A stretch of 64,000 nt of DNA from Heterocephalus glaber. Taxonomy: Eukaryota > Chordata > Mammalia > Rodentia > Bathyergidae. This document shows positions 21,862 through 32,839 of the stretch, piece by piece. The notes below the pieces were generated by a model that made no database searches, was not told the origin of the DNA, and saw nothing but the letters and a program-made list of their open reading frames with translations. Every line of letters begins with the position of its first letter. Within the stretch, counting starts at the first letter, position 1. The stretch is from the NCBI RefSeq assembly GCF_000247695.1, contig NW_004624781.1:9075522-9139521 (forward strand), read 5' to 3'. The position numbers and the translations under genes were made by a program.

Positions 21862-22002
21862 TTTTTGAGGCAGAGTTTTGCTATGTAGTTCAGGCTGGCC
21901 TTGAACTCACTATGTAATCCAGGCTGGCCTTGAACTCGTGGCAACCCTCCGGCCTAAGCTTTCCAAGGGCTGGGATTAGTGTCGTGTGCCACCACACCTG
22001 GT
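21862..22002 (-). mobile_element. B1-type SINE, antisense
   Basis: 'tttttgaggcagagttttgctatgtagttcaggctggccttgaactcactatgtaatccaggctggcc' and 'gtgccaccacacctggttt' read as a whole antisense B1 with its duplicated internal segment. Confidence 0.92.
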
Positions 22003-22601
22003 TTACAACAGATTTTTTTAAAAAATGTGACATATTCCATATTTCAAGAAGCTAGGGAGAAGACTAAACATGACAAAGGCATGGGAGATATAAAATAGAC
22101 CCAAATTGAACTGAGATGAAGATGCAATATCTGAAGTGAAAAAATATACTACAAACTATTAATAACATATTATATATTGCAGAAGAAAAAGATAACAAAT
22201 TAGAAAACATAGCAAACTATCCAAAGTGAAACTTAGGTAAAAAGACTGAAAAAAAAAATGAACAGAGTATTAGTGAAGTGTAGGATAACTTCAAGGAGCC
22301 TAAAATAGGTGAAATTAGAGATTGAAATCCCCAGAACAGGGGCATAAAAATAATATTAAGGGAAATTATAGAAAAAATATTCTGAATCTAGTAACAACTA
22401 TAAACCCCAAGCACAGAAGCATAAAAGCAACACCAAGGCACATTACAATCAAATTTCTGAAAGACAATAATAAAGAGAAAATCAAAAAGAAAAAAACCCC
22501 ATATACCCAGAAAGATAAGAATGACAGGAAATTTCCCACTGGAAACAAAGGAAGCTAGAAGACAATGGAATGACATTTTTGATGTACTTAAAACAAAACC
22601 A

Positions 22602-22694
22602 GGGCCGGGGATTTAGCTCAGTGGCGCTGCACCTGTCTCCCAAGCACAAGGTCCTGAGTTCGATCCCCGGTACCTAAATAAATAAATAAATAAA
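22602..22694 (+). mobile_element. ID-like tRNA-derived SINE
   Basis: GGGCCGGGGATTTAGCTCAG ... GAGTTCGATCCCCGGTACC then (TAAA)n. Lies within the HAL1/L1 piece. Confidence 0.93.
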
Positions 22695-23190
22695 TGTAAA
22701 ACCTCACTACCTTTAAAAAAAAAAAAGACCAGAATCTTGTCAACCTAGAATTCTACACCCAAAATGAAGCTGAAATATTTTGTATATCAGATATACAAAA
22801 TAAAAGAAGTCCTCACTAGCAGACTTACTTGGCAAGAAATGTTATTGGAAGTCTTAGAGGCAGAAGGAGAATGATACATGATAGAAACCTGGGCCCACAA
22901 AAGGATAGAGGGTACCAGAAGGCCATTATTAGATAATTTAAAGGTTTTTTTCTTCTTAGCTAAATATCTTTAAAAGATAACTGTTTAAAGTGAAAATATT
23001 AACAAGGGCATTATGTGGAAGTATGACAACAGTAATACAATGGGCAAGAGGGGAGAAATAAGTCTAATGTTGTAAAATTATTATGTATGAAGTAGTTTAC
23101 CACTTGAAGGTAAACAATGGTAAGTTAAAGACGTATATTATAAATTCCAAAGTGAGCACTACAATAATTCAACAAAGCAATGGTCCTCCT

Positions 23191-23559
23191 GGTCATAAAC
23201 TATTCTGTCAGCTTGGTTATAAAATCCAAAGGGTTTTTCCCTAGATTAGTTCTGTGTGCTACAGAGCAACAATACTACTGTGGGAAAAATGTGCAGCTTG
23301 TTTGTACAAAAATAAAAAGGGTGACTGAGGCTGTGGAAACTGGAAATCCTTTGACCTAATTATGACTAGTAATAGGAGAGTTCCGTGTTTACTAAACACT
23401 TCCTTTCCCTTGGCCCCTAGAATTGCTGTCTTCATCTCTGCTTTCAAGTTTCTGGTTCTCCAAGACAGTTAACTCATTCCTACTTACCCGATTCCTGTAC
23501 CTTCCATTCTGAATGAACCAAACCACTTGTCTGATTGTCTTATTGTTCTGTCAGTTCCT
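23191..23559. other. Unannotated stretch
   Basis: No recognised repeat or gene. Confidence 0.35.
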
Positions 23560-23918
23560 GAGAGAAAGATTTCAAAATCTCAGACAGTAATTGTGCATTT
23601 GTCTATAACTCCTTGACCTTCTATCAGTTTTGCTTCATATATTCTGAAGCTCTGTTACGAGGTAGACAGATGATTAGGATTATTACATCATCTTGATGAG
23701 TTGATCCCTTTGTCATTATAAAATTATCCCTAGTAATATTCTTTGTTCTAAAATCTACTTTGTCTGATATAACTTTGTCTAGTATAACTTCTTCAGTATT
23801 GTCTTGACCAGGGTTAGCTTTGCACATATTTTCCATCCTCTCATTTTTACCTGTGTTTTAAAAATAGATTTCTTATAGACAACATATAGTTGAGTCTTGC
23901 TTTTTAAAAAATAAATAT

Positions 23919-24026
23919 AGGGCCAGGCGTTTAGCTTGGTGGTTCTGGTGCTTGCCTCGAAAGTGCAAGGTCCAGAGTTCGATCACTGGTACCAAAATAA
24001 ATAAATAAATAAATAAATAAATAAAT
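23919..24026 (+). mobile_element. ID-like SINE running into assembly gap
   Basis: GGGCCAGGCGTTTAGCTTGG ... GAGTTCGATCACTGGTACC then (AAAT)n, cut by the N run. The A-box is diverged. Confidence 0.9.
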
Positions 24027-24170
24027 NNNNNNNNNNNNNNNNNNNNNNNNNNNNNNNNNNNNNNNNNNNNNNNNNNNNNNNNNNNNNNNNNNNNNNNNNN
24101 NNNNNNNNNNNNNNNNNNNNNNNNNNNNNNNNNNNNNNNNNNNNNNNNNNNNNNNNNNNNNNNNNNNNNN
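24027..24170. other. Assembly gap (144 N)
   Basis: Unresolved bases directly after the (AAAT)n tail of a SINE, where a simple-repeat tail probably stopped the assembly. The true length is unknown. Confidence 0.99.
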
Positions 24171-24358
24171 ATTTGAATATTTAGCCCTTTACATTTATTG
24201 TGATTACTAATGTGATTGATTTTAAGTCTACATCTAACTATGTGTTTTCTATTTTTTAAAAAATTTTTATCTCTGTTATCTGGCCATCAGATCAGGTCTA
24301 CACAAGTCCCTCTGCACTCTCCTTGTCTTTCTTGGAGCCTCAGACCCTCACAGGCCAC

Positions 24359-24480
24359 TGCTATGGTTTGGATAAATGTCCCCAAAAGTCCGTATATAAA
24401 GGCCTGGCTCCCAGGGAGGCACTGTGACCCTTTAAGAGGTGGAGGATGGTGGGAGGTCTTAGGTCCTTAACGATCTGCCT
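24359..24480 (+). mobile_element. MaLR-type LTR, 5' part
   Basis: TGCTATGGTTTGGATAAATG opens it, then '...tgaccctttaagaggtggaggatggtgggaggtcttaggtcc'. These are the start and early part of a MaLR LTR family also seen antisense at 28.17-28.49 and 46.25-46.62 kb. Confidence 0.6.
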
Positions 24481-25394
24481 TTAACGGAGGTTGTGGGGAC
24501 CTGGTCTCTTGGTCTGTCTCCTCTTGATTCACTAGCTTTGATACACTGGCTTTGACAGACACATATTCCTTCACACCCAGCAAAGGCTCGCACCAGTAGA
24601 CTTTGATCAGGAAGTATAGGAAGCAGAGCGGATCCAGCTTTGCTGTTTTTATTCTCCCTCTTTTTAATTTAAAACATTAAGCAAGACATTTTGGAGAGTA
24701 CAGAGAGGTGCAGGGGCAAGCAGGATGCTGTAGGCTTGTTTTTTAATCTTGTAGAGAGAAGCTATTCTGAAGGGTTGGAGGGGAGGCAGGTGAGGTGATG
24801 GATGCTTGGCTAGCCCTGGTCTGGACTGCTTAGGGCATCCTAAATCAGGGAGACATCCCACCATGGAAAGCAGACTTTACTGTCCAATTAAATCCCTTGG
24901 AGAATTTGTTGAAAATGGAATCTGGGATTCCAGATTCCAATCCTTTAGATTCCAGTTCCAAAAATACAAGTGTGGCCACTGCAGCTCTCAATAATGTCTT
25001 CTGTTGAATGAATTCTAGCACAGGCAATCGAAGGATCACACTTAGACCTACAGATCACATGTGGGGTGAAAGGACATCTTCCTGTGTTTCCAGGAGCATC
25101 CTGTACATGGGAAGGGAGAAGGGAACTTTCCATCCCTCTTGTCCCATGTATCCTGGGGCCTCCTCCTCCCAGGACCACCATTTGTCCTGAAAGTGTTTAT
25201 ATTCTAGTTCAGCTCTGGGTTAAATGGGCTTGGGAAGGTACTCTGGGAGCTTAAACATGATTTATAACATTATTTCTATTGGTAAACTGTAATTGAGGTT
25301 CAACGACCAATTCAGGAAATGAATTTTTCAAATAAAATCCTTTGGTGAATTGGGAACTGTAGAGTAGAAAAGAGAAAGGCAATAGACAAAACGT
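24481..25394. other. Unannotated stretch
   Basis: No repeat or gene recognised. 24.48-24.66 kb may be the rest of the MaLR LTR but I cannot align it. Confidence 0.35.
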
Positions 25395-25665
25395 AAAAAG
25401 TACAAGACTCTATATTAAGTGACTCCATAGTACGAAATATCCAGAAAGGGCAAATCTAAAAATGGAAAGCTGATCAGTGGTGGCCTCAGGTTGGGTGTGG
25501 GAAGAGGGATGAGCTCCAGACAGGCAGGAGGGATTTGAGGTGGTGGAAATGTTCTAAAACTGGATTGAGGCGATTGTTGTACAACTGTATTAATTACAAA
25601 ACTAAGTGACTCTTACACCTAAAATGGATTTTATGATATAAGAACCACACTTCATTAAAACTATT
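25395..25665 (+). mobile_element. Ancient L1 3' end
   Basis: 'agtgactccatagtacgaaatatccagaaagggcaaatct...gatcagtggtggcctcaggttggg...ggaaatgttctaaaactggattgaggcgattgttgtacaac' is the well-known L1M 3' end in sense orientation. Confidence 0.85.
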
Positions 25666-25669
25666 TTTT

Positions 25670-25759
25670 AAAAAATTTATTTTCAGTGCTAGGGATTGAA
25701 CTCAGGACCTTGAGCTTGCAAGGCAAGCACTGGAACCACTGAGCTAAATCCCCAGCCCT
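25670..25759 (-). mobile_element. ID-like SINE, antisense (cluster member 1)
   Basis: Antisense body 'tttcagtgctagggattgaactcagg...aaccactgagctaaatccccagccc'. Flanked by TTAAAACTATTTTT (25655) and TTTAAAACCATTTT (25760), the same target that flanks the next pair. Confidence 0.9.
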
Positions 25760-25772
25760 TTAAAACCATTTT

Positions 25773-25864
25773 CTTTCTTTCTTTTTTTTTTTTGTACCGG
25801 GGAGTGAACTTGGGACCTTGTACTTGCAAGGCAGGCAGCGGAACCACTGAGCTAAATCCCCAGC
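25773..25864 (-). mobile_element. ID-like SINE, antisense (cluster member 2, right-hand half of a pair)
   Basis: Poly(T), GTACCGGGGAGTGAACTTGG ... ACTGAGCTAAATCCCCAGC. The head end is followed by a 21-bp linker, not by its own target duplication. Confidence 0.9.
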
Positions 25865-25885
25865 TGGAACAGTGACAGTTAGCAC

Positions 25886-25966
25886 TTTTTTTTGGTACCA
25901 GGGATTGAACTTGGGTCCTTGTGCTTGTGAGGCAGGCAGCAGAACCACTGAGCTAAATCCCCGGCC
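25886..25966 (-). mobile_element. ID-like SINE, antisense (cluster member 3, other half of the pair)
   Basis: Poly(T), GGTACCAGGGATTGAACTTG ... GCTAAATCCCCGGCCC. The target site copy CTAAAACCATTTTT follows its head, pairing with the one before member 2. Confidence 0.9.
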
Positions 25967-26040
25967 CTAAAACCATTTTTAAAAGTGACTAGAACAAATC
26001 TCAAGATTACTCAGTAATAATTCCTTACATTTGAGAAGCA

Positions 26041-26220
26041 CACTTTTTTTCTTTATTGGGGGTCGAACCCAGGGCCTTCATACTGAACCACATCCCCAGC
26101 CCGTTTTTATTTTGAGATAGGGTCTCACTAAGTTGCCCAAGTTGGCTTCAGACATATGATCCTCCTGTCTCAGCCTCCCAGAGTGCTGGAATTACAGGTG
26201 TGGGCCACCATGCCCAGCTT
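26041..26220 (-). mobile_element. B1-dID SINE, antisense
   Basis: ID part antisense ('ggggtcgaacccagggccttc...accacatccccagccc') then B1 part antisense ('attttgagatagggtctcactaagttgcccaagttggc...tgggccaccatgcccag'). GAGAAGCA / GTGAAGCA are the probable eroded target duplication. Confidence 0.87.
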
Positions 26221-26234
26221 GTGAAGCATTTTAT

Positions 26235-26330
26235 TTTTATTTTTTATTTTTTTTGGTACCGGAGATCGAACTCGGGACCTTGCACTTGTGCAGCAGGCAC
26301 TGGAACCACTGAGTTAAATCCCTGGCCCCA
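26235..26330 (-). mobile_element. ID-like SINE, antisense
   Basis: TTGGTACCGGAGATCGAACT ... ACTGAGTTAAATCCCTGGCC. Perfect 13-bp target duplication TGAAGCATTTTAT at 26222-26234 and 26331-26343. Confidence 0.94.
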
Positions 26331-26423
26331 TGAAGCATTTTATAGCATAAGACATTTTCATCCTCATTACCCTATGTAAGTAAGCTTTGGAATGTCGTCA
26401 TGAGAAGATAATGTATTCTTTGC

Positions 26424-26612
26424 CCTTCATACTCATGGTTTCCATATTTGTAGGTTCAACAAACTGCAGACTGAAGATACTTGAAAAAAATGCATGTGTT
26501 CAGATTGTTTTGTCTTGCCATTATTTCCTAAAGAATGCACTATAACAACTATGTAACATTTATATTGTAATAAGTATTGTAAGTGTAAGCTATATTTAAA
26601 TACTACACCCAT
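26424..26612 (+). mobile_element. MER2-type (Tigger) fragment
   Basis: 'tactcatggtttccatatttgtaggttcaacaaactgcagactgaagatacttgaaaaaaatgcatg' then 'tataacaactatgtaacatttatattgtaataagtattgtaagtg' follow the MER2 left half. The right half is missing. Confidence 0.7.
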
Positions 26613-26690
26613 AGGTACCAAGAGGTGATGGTAATCATTCCCATTTTATAGTGGACAAAACTGAGGCTCAGAGTTAAGTAACTTAAATGG
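26613..26690 (-). repeat. MIR fragment, antisense
   Basis: 'cccattttatagtggacaaaactgaggctcagagttaagtaac' is antisense MIR core. Confidence 0.65.
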
Positions 26691-27658
26691 AAGGTTTGCA
26701 GTCCTTACCTGCATGATTTCTTCATCTACTAAGCCTGAGGTCTGTGAAAGCCTTTCTCCAGCTTCAGTGTACTCAGGCAGCACCTGTTTTTCCCTGTGCT
26801 CTTTTGTCTTGTCTTCGAGCTGACCTCCCCGTTGTGCTGGCTGGGGGCTGGGTATGATGGGTGAGGAGGCTTCCTGCTGCAGCTGCTTTGGCCCTGGACC
26901 CTCTTACTTGAGGGAGAGAGTTCATTCGTAATTGGAAAAATGCCTGGAGTAAGTTTGGAGGAGTCGGTTGAGGCCAGGTGAAGGACTCGGAACCACTTCC
27001 TGCAGGCCAGTTCTTTCCATTCCTGCCTGGGCTTCCAAACCATGTGTGTCCAGGACTTCAAAGCACACAAGCTGGGGTCCAAAGCCAGTTCCATGGCACT
27101 GAATTCTGTGGACAAATAGAGCATGAGGTGTGAGGCTCCGCATTTTGAGAGGTCATTCTGATGACTTCTAGGGTTAAAATTCCTTCTGTAGGCAGTGAAT
27201 GAGAAGCCGTTAAATGCAAGGAGCAACAGCACTGTTTTAGGAAGAATAACTGCGCAATTATGGGTGGGAGAGGGAAGAGGAAAGAAATCAAATATGTGGA
27301 CATGGCCCACAGATAAGCTGTACTAAGGCCTGAATCTGGCTGGTGCTGGGGACAGAATGAGAGGGTGGAGGTAGAGACAGCTCAAAGGGTCTGGCAGCAT
27401 TTGGAGAAAAGAGCAGAAGTTAATGGTTTCCAGCTAAGCCCACTGAATCAAATACTTTACTCTTTCCCTAGTCTTCAGTTCTTCATTGGTGAGGTAAAAC
27501 CTAGAGCAGGGATTCCATGTTTCCTTTGTTAACACTAAGTTTCAAAGACAGGCAGAGTCTGAGCTTTTAAAACTGGGGTACAGGGATTTTCTAGAGGTAC
27601 ACAGCAGTCTGCCAGCAGGTGTGCAAAGCCACAGGAAAATGGCATGCCTCTCTCTACA
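26691..27658. other. Unannotated stretch with longest non-repeat ORF
   Basis: A 193-codon minus-strand frame (26729-27310) lies here. Its translation shows a short hydrophobic stretch near the N-terminus (about residues 23-40) and otherwise no recognisable domain. No upstream promoter-like or splice context is evident, and I do not call it a gene. Confidence 0.4.
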
Positions 27659-27880
27659 GCAGGGTTCAGCAAACTTTCTGTCAAGGGCCAGACAGCAAAC
27701 ACCTTAGGTTTTTCAGACTAGATGGCTTCTTTTGCACAGATTCAGGTTTGTCATTGCTGTGACAGCAGGCATGACAATATCAAAGTAAACAAGCATGGAT
27801 GCATTCCAATAAAACTTTATTTACCAAATCAGGTTCCAAACTGGATTTAGTCTGCTGGCTGTAGCTTGCTGACTCCCCTA
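27659..27880. mobile_element. hAT-type non-autonomous DNA transposon
   Basis: 'cagcaggg ttcagcaaactttctgtcaagggccag' at the left, 'aataaaactttatttac' in the middle and 'tggctgtagcttgctgactccc' at the right are the terminal and internal hallmarks of a widespread mammalian hAT MITE. I do not give a family name because I am not certain of it. Confidence 0.7.
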
Positions 27881-28173
27881 TTACAGCACCAACTTTACTA
27901 GAAGATTTGTGGAAAGCGTTATTTTTATAACCCAGGTGTTTACAAGGTCTCCACTTTTAAGGACCACTTTTCCTTAACATCCAAACAGTACTGTTCTATA
28001 AGTACAGGTTTGCAATGGACAAAAAGCAAGGGGACAAGTGGAGGCTGACATCAGCCTCGTAGCAGGTGTAGTCCTGGACAAAGGTGGGGTGCCTTTTGTG
28101 ATTCATTGCTCAGAGGGATCCCTTTTTTGGTAGTTTGCATAAAGGTACCATACATACTGATGTCTTGACACAC
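27881..28173. other. Unannotated stretch
   Basis: No recognised repeat or gene. Confidence 0.35.
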
Positions 28174-28488
28174 GTTAGTCAACTTTCCATTACTATAACA
28201 ATATACAGTACCTGGGATACTCAGCTTATAAGGAGGAAAGGTTTATTTTGGCTCATGATTTTAGAGGGTTCAGTGTGATTCCTTGGCACTGTTGCTTTGG
28301 AGCCTGGGGTGAGAGAAGAAATGGCTGGGGTCTCAATATTGCCCCAAGGCCCTGCTCCCAATGACCTCACTTCTGATCACTAGGCCCTACTTCCTAAAGG
28401 CCTACCACCTTCCAATAGCAGCATGGGCTGATGACCAAGCCTACAACCCATGGGACTCTGGGGGACATTCCAGATCCAAAGTATAGCA
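28174..28488 (-). mobile_element. MaLR-type LTR, antisense
   Basis: Minus strand begins TGCTATACTTTGGATCTGGA and ends 'tgagccaaaataaacctttcctccttataag...gttgactaacg'. The AATAAA-containing 3' end and TG start fit a MaLR LTR. Solo. Confidence 0.7.
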
Positions 28489-30475
28489 ATATACTCCACG
28501 CTCCCATCCTACCTGGCTCCAGTAATTCTGTCTCCCTCTCCAGGACTTCTGTTTTTCAGGAGATGTGTAGCTTGTTTTCCAGGTGATGGCCAGCTCCTCT
28601 CCACTAGTCCCACCGTGGAACTCCTTCTCCAGGTTGCTCCTCCCAGTCCCCTTTCCCACAAAGGTAGACTGGGTCTTCTGATTCCAGGCACTTCTTAGGA
28701 CCAGCAGGGGTATTAGACCCAGCCGAGGCTTCAGGTAAACACAAGAGAGCTCCAGCTGAAAAACAGAAACCTTTATATCAGACTTCAGCCACCTCTGTCC
28801 CCATGTGTCCTGACCAAACCCAGCCTTTCAGAGAGTGGATGAGTCACAATATCTGGTCAGAAGCACCTAAATTCGGATCACTTCCCTGCTTCAGACTTTC
28901 CTTTATCTAATATGCCTCATATCTAATGACCTGAATGACTTCCCAGCCTTAGAATCTTCCTAAACAAGCAAGAATTGTATCGGAAGTGAATGCACAGTTG
29001 CATACATTTTGGAAATGACACAAAACTTGGAAGAAATTTTGCACATTCTCAGGGAAGCTTTGGGCCAGTGGCCCGGGGCTCCTGGTATGGGGTCCCTGGG
29101 CTGTGTCATTAGGGGCACTTCAGTAGCAAATGCTGAGAAGCGGTGAATTAATGACTTCCCTCATGTTTAGCATGGATGCACAGACTTCTCAGAGAGCACG
29201 TATCTAGCATCAAACATAATTGCCTACGGCCAGTTTGAATGAGTTCCCACTCTTGTTTTGAAACTCCATCCTCATTTTCCCACCGACAGGTTTGGCTCAC
29301 TACTTTGAGGCTGTTCAGGTTGAGGGTGCTTGGTTTAAAAAACTCTAGCTCCCTGCCATGTCTGTACATTGGTTCTCCTGAAAATGTAAAGGCTTCCTTT
29401 TTCTCGGAAATTCTGGTCCTTATAAATCCAAGATCTGATTTGCTCATCCTGGTCTTGGACATTCCAGACCCAGTACTTCGCCAGAACGTGGCAGGCTCTG
29501 CCTTTCCCAAAGAGGGAGGCTTCCTTGTCAGAGGAGGGACTGACAACAGAGACATCTGACCTCAATGTCATTTGTGCCTCACCCCAACCCCTGAACTCAG
29601 ACAGCCTCTCTTGTTCCTGATTTGTCTGATTGTAAAATTGCTTGGAGATATTCTAAAGGAATGTTGCCTTGGTAAAAAGCGAGGCATTTTAGTCTTAGGG
29701 AAATTTTTTTCTTAAAACATAGACCAGACAAGGTTTTGGTATCAGAGGAAGAATTTCTAAGTGGAGAAGGCATGGAGACCCTCTTGAATTCCATCTTGAG
29801 GTTCTTCAATGAGTCCAGGACGTGCTTACTGGTAGCACAAATTGTTGGGGCCCAGGATAGCCAAATCACCTGCCCGTGGCTTCCCAACTGATATGGACAG
29901 ACGTGGGAAGGTGGCACTAAGTAAAAGGTGGCATCACCTGTAGGTCAGGGCAGTCATCCTGTACCCTCTGCTTTACAGGACCCCCCTGGCCAGGCCTCCT
30001 CTGACCCAGCTCCTCCCCATGGAATGAGAACAAGGAGCCAAGGGGACCCAAGGACAGATCAGGCCCTGGGTACCTGGAATTCTTGGCTAACATGACCCCA
30101 AGCCCTCTCGCAGTGGGCTTGATGAACTCTTCCCCAAATTCATCCTCTCAAAATTATACACTGGGGTTCCCAAGAGGTGGTGGGAGCACAGGATGAAGCT
30201 TGGTGGTGGGGGGAGTTGTTTGCACACACGATTGCAGGGCCCTCTGCAGGAAGGAACAGAACCAGGGCTGCCCAGAGAAACAGCATGGGCTGTGGCCCAG
30301 GGGTTCCCATTTGAACCCTCAGCTCATTCTGAGGATTGGGGGTGGGGCTGCAGAAGGAAAAGCCAGTGAGAAATAGCCAGAGAAAATACAGGACTCACAA
30401 AATCAACAGATCTGCCAGAATTCCTATTTTGGTGGGGAAAAGAAGTGTCCTCAAAATTATTGCGCTGAGCCAGGC
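28489..30475. other. Unannotated 2-kb stretch
   Basis: No recognised repeat. Overlapping frames on opposite strands (135 codons minus at 29148-29555; 106 codons plus at 29239-29559; 106 codons minus at 29597-29917) lack recognisable domains. Confidence 0.4.
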
Positions 30476-30645
30476 ACAGTGGCACATGCCTGTAATCCCA
30501 GCACTCTGGGAGGCTAAGGCAGAAAAATCACAAGTTCAAGCCCAACCTGAGCAACTTAGCGACTTAGCAAGACTCTGTTTCAAAATAAAAACTAAAAAAG
30601 GGCTGGGATGGCCCTGAGTTCAATCTCTAGTACTAAAAAAAAGAA
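30476..30645 (+). mobile_element. B1-dID SINE with truncated ID part
   Basis: B1 part 'gccaggcacagtggcacatgcctgtaatcccagcactctggg...' then ID part 'gggctgggatggccctgagttcaatctctagtac' lacking the A-box segment. Confidence 0.85.
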
Positions 30646-32312
30646 AAATTGCATTAATAAACCTGTGTGTAAACCTTTTCATTTTAAAATTCAGATAAAA
30701 ATCTTGATTACTGTAATAATCAAACATTGGTTTTCCTCTATGATATTGTGAGGCTGGCATGAAAATGTGCACAATATATAGTGTATTAACACTTAATACA
30801 TGTTAATAAAATTGTTCTTTTCCTTTTCCTTCAGCTGGCCTCTAAGATAATATTCAATGCTTGCTTCTTCTTTCATTTGTCCTGCACTGTCTAGTGTGAT
30901 AAAATAAAAAATAGAAACTAAGATGTTTTTAATGTCAAGTTTAGACAAGATAATTTCTCTCTCATAATACGAGAGCAAACTAGTGCAGGATCAAAAGCAA
31001 TTGTTTTTTACTTTTTGGAGCTGCCAAAATTCCCTTTTAAGGATATGCACCAGGTAAATGGGAGAACGAGCTGAGGATCTGAATGACATCATTGTTGTAG
31101 CCCTTGCCAGACCCCAGCTGGGGCATCTCTCCAGTCTGATGAGGAGGTGCTTTAATCCTGTCTTGTCTGAAAAGCAAGGAAGGGCTGAAACACCATGCTG
31201 ATGAGTCCAGCCGTCTCCTACATATCAAACACTATCTTCGGACAGCCCTTCTACGCCAAAGGAGTTGTGAGGGATGTGGCTCTGATAGAAGTCAGTCATC
31301 ACTCCTTACACTCACAGGGCTGCCACAGACATGATTTCACACCATCCTGCTGTGGAGACAGAGAGCACCCAGAGACAGAGCCCTCTGTGTTTCCCCAACT
31401 GCCACTTGGAAAGAATGACATTGGCTTTGTGGGTTGGGCAGGGCACTGTGTTCTTGGGAAGTAGCTCATCAGTGGCTGCTGGGATGCAACCATACCACAC
31501 TCTGCAAGACCTCTAACAAGGGCAGAAGCCACAGCAGGTGCCTCCAGGGAAGCCAAGTGGCCAACCCCATGTTCCACCCCTAAGCCCCTGGGTGTGGCCC
31601 TTCCCACCAGCCCTGCTAATGGGGAGGCTGCTGTGGGTGTGCACCACCACTGGGACCTGCCTGCCCTGGAGGAACCAGTGCTCAGCACATGGCTGGGCAA
31701 CAGGAGACTTGTGGCTTGAGCCGCAGGTGTCTGAAAGGGATCTCTGGTCTGCCAGAGTGGTTGAACTGAGCAGCCTTACTTGGGTGCCTCTGAGAGCTTG
31801 AAGCTAGATGCTCAACATCCTCATCAAGGGAAAGTAGAAGTGCTGTTTGTTTGCTTTTGCCTCTTTCACCAGCACATGGGGCTCTGGTCAGAAGATACTG
31901 GAAGAAAAACATTCTCCAGAAGGTCTATTGGTGCTGTGGGGCAGGAGCCACCCCAGCAGCCAAAGTAAGGTGTTTTCTCAAAGGTCAACATACCCCTCTG
32001 CTCTAGGGTTCTGTATCAGGCTGTCCTCCTTTTGCCTGGTAGAGGAGGAAAGACACTGGATGCCTCCTTTCCAACCCTTACATTTCTTAACCCTCCTAGA
32101 AGACACAGCAAACACATCCCTGCAGTGCCGGGATGGACCCAAGAACAGTGTAGGACCTGGGTCCAAGGCCCTGAATCAATATTGGGCCATGGGCTGGGTC
32201 AGGATGACGGAATTAGTTGACAGAGCCATGTATGACAGCAAGTGTTGGATGGCATTTGAGAATGGGCCGGGGGTTCAGGAAGGTGGAACTAAAGACAGGA
32301 GGTATAGCAAGT

Positions 32313-32362
32313 GGGCAGGAGCCAGGTGGGGCAGGAGCCAGGTGGGGCAGGAGCTGAGTGGG
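32313..32362 (+). repeat. Tandem repeat, ~16-bp unit x3
   Basis: GGGCAGGAGCCAGGTG is repeated twice and followed by a third diverged copy GGGCAGGAGCTGAGTG. Confidence 0.85.
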
Positions 32363-32785
32363 CCAGCAGCCTTGGGAATCGACAGGCTCTAGGTGGGAAA
32401 GAAGTAAAGCAGCACTGGCTAGAGGTGATGGGACATTGGGAGCTGGCTCTTTTTGATTACTGATCTCATAGATTCATCAGCATTAAAAGGGACAGACAAG
32501 CTACTATATTGTGCATTCCTCTGAGGAATATTACACAAATTAAACTAAAAACCTCTAAAGAACTAAAAGCAAACCTTTTCACACATTGGCATCTATTTTC
32601 CTTTCTAGTCACACAACCTCCACTAACTTCTCTGTCTAACCTATGTCTCAGTCCAAAATAGTCTGTATTTTCATTAATATGCTGCACATAGGCTATTTTT
32701 ATAACTGACTAGGCCACTTGCTACCCCAAAAAGGACAATTCACTGGCTCACGCCCAGTGGAAATCCTGCTCATCTGTTGTGAACA

Positions 32786-32839
32786 GCAAGTCATGGAAGA
32801 GGTGCAAGTCATGGAAGAGGTGCAAGTCATGGAAGAGGT
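32786..32839 (+). repeat. Tandem repeat, 18-bp unit x3
   Basis: Three perfect head-to-tail copies of GCAAGTCATGGAAGAGGT, then a partial diverged fourth (AGTCATGGAAAA). Perfect copies imply recent expansion. Confidence 0.95.

Larger units (their letters stand above)
21385..23190 (+). mobile_element. Ancient L1/HAL1 element, right piece
   Basis: 'attgacaatgtttggcatccaac', 'aagactgaaaaaaaaaatgaac', 'aaccccaagcacagaagcataaaagcaacaccaaggcac', 'aagataagaatgacaggaaatttccc', 'caacctagaattctacaccc' and 'ttggaagtcttagaggcagaagg' follow in order the 5'UTR and ORF1-side of HAL1/L1M-type LINEs. Many stops and indels; no ORF survives. SINEs at 21444, 21546, 21775, 21862 and 22602 interrupt it. Confidence 0.72.
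23560..24265 (-). mobile_element. Ancient L1 fragment, antisense, broken by SINE and gap
   Basis: 'gttttgcttcatatattctgaagctctgttac', 'aaaatctactttgtctgatat', 'tttcttatagacaacatatagttg' and, beyond the gap, 'tttagccctttacatttattgtgattactaatgtgattg' follow antisense mammalian L1 in order. The match on both sides of the N run suggests that the gap hides little besides the SINE tail. Confidence 0.75.

Noticed and set aside
31847..32392. 181-codon open frame
   Set aside because: No recognised domain; it overlaps other frames on both strands and runs into a minisatellite.
32786..32839. CRISPR-like repeat array
   Set aside because: Adjacent units without spacers in a mammalian genome; a simple minisatellite.
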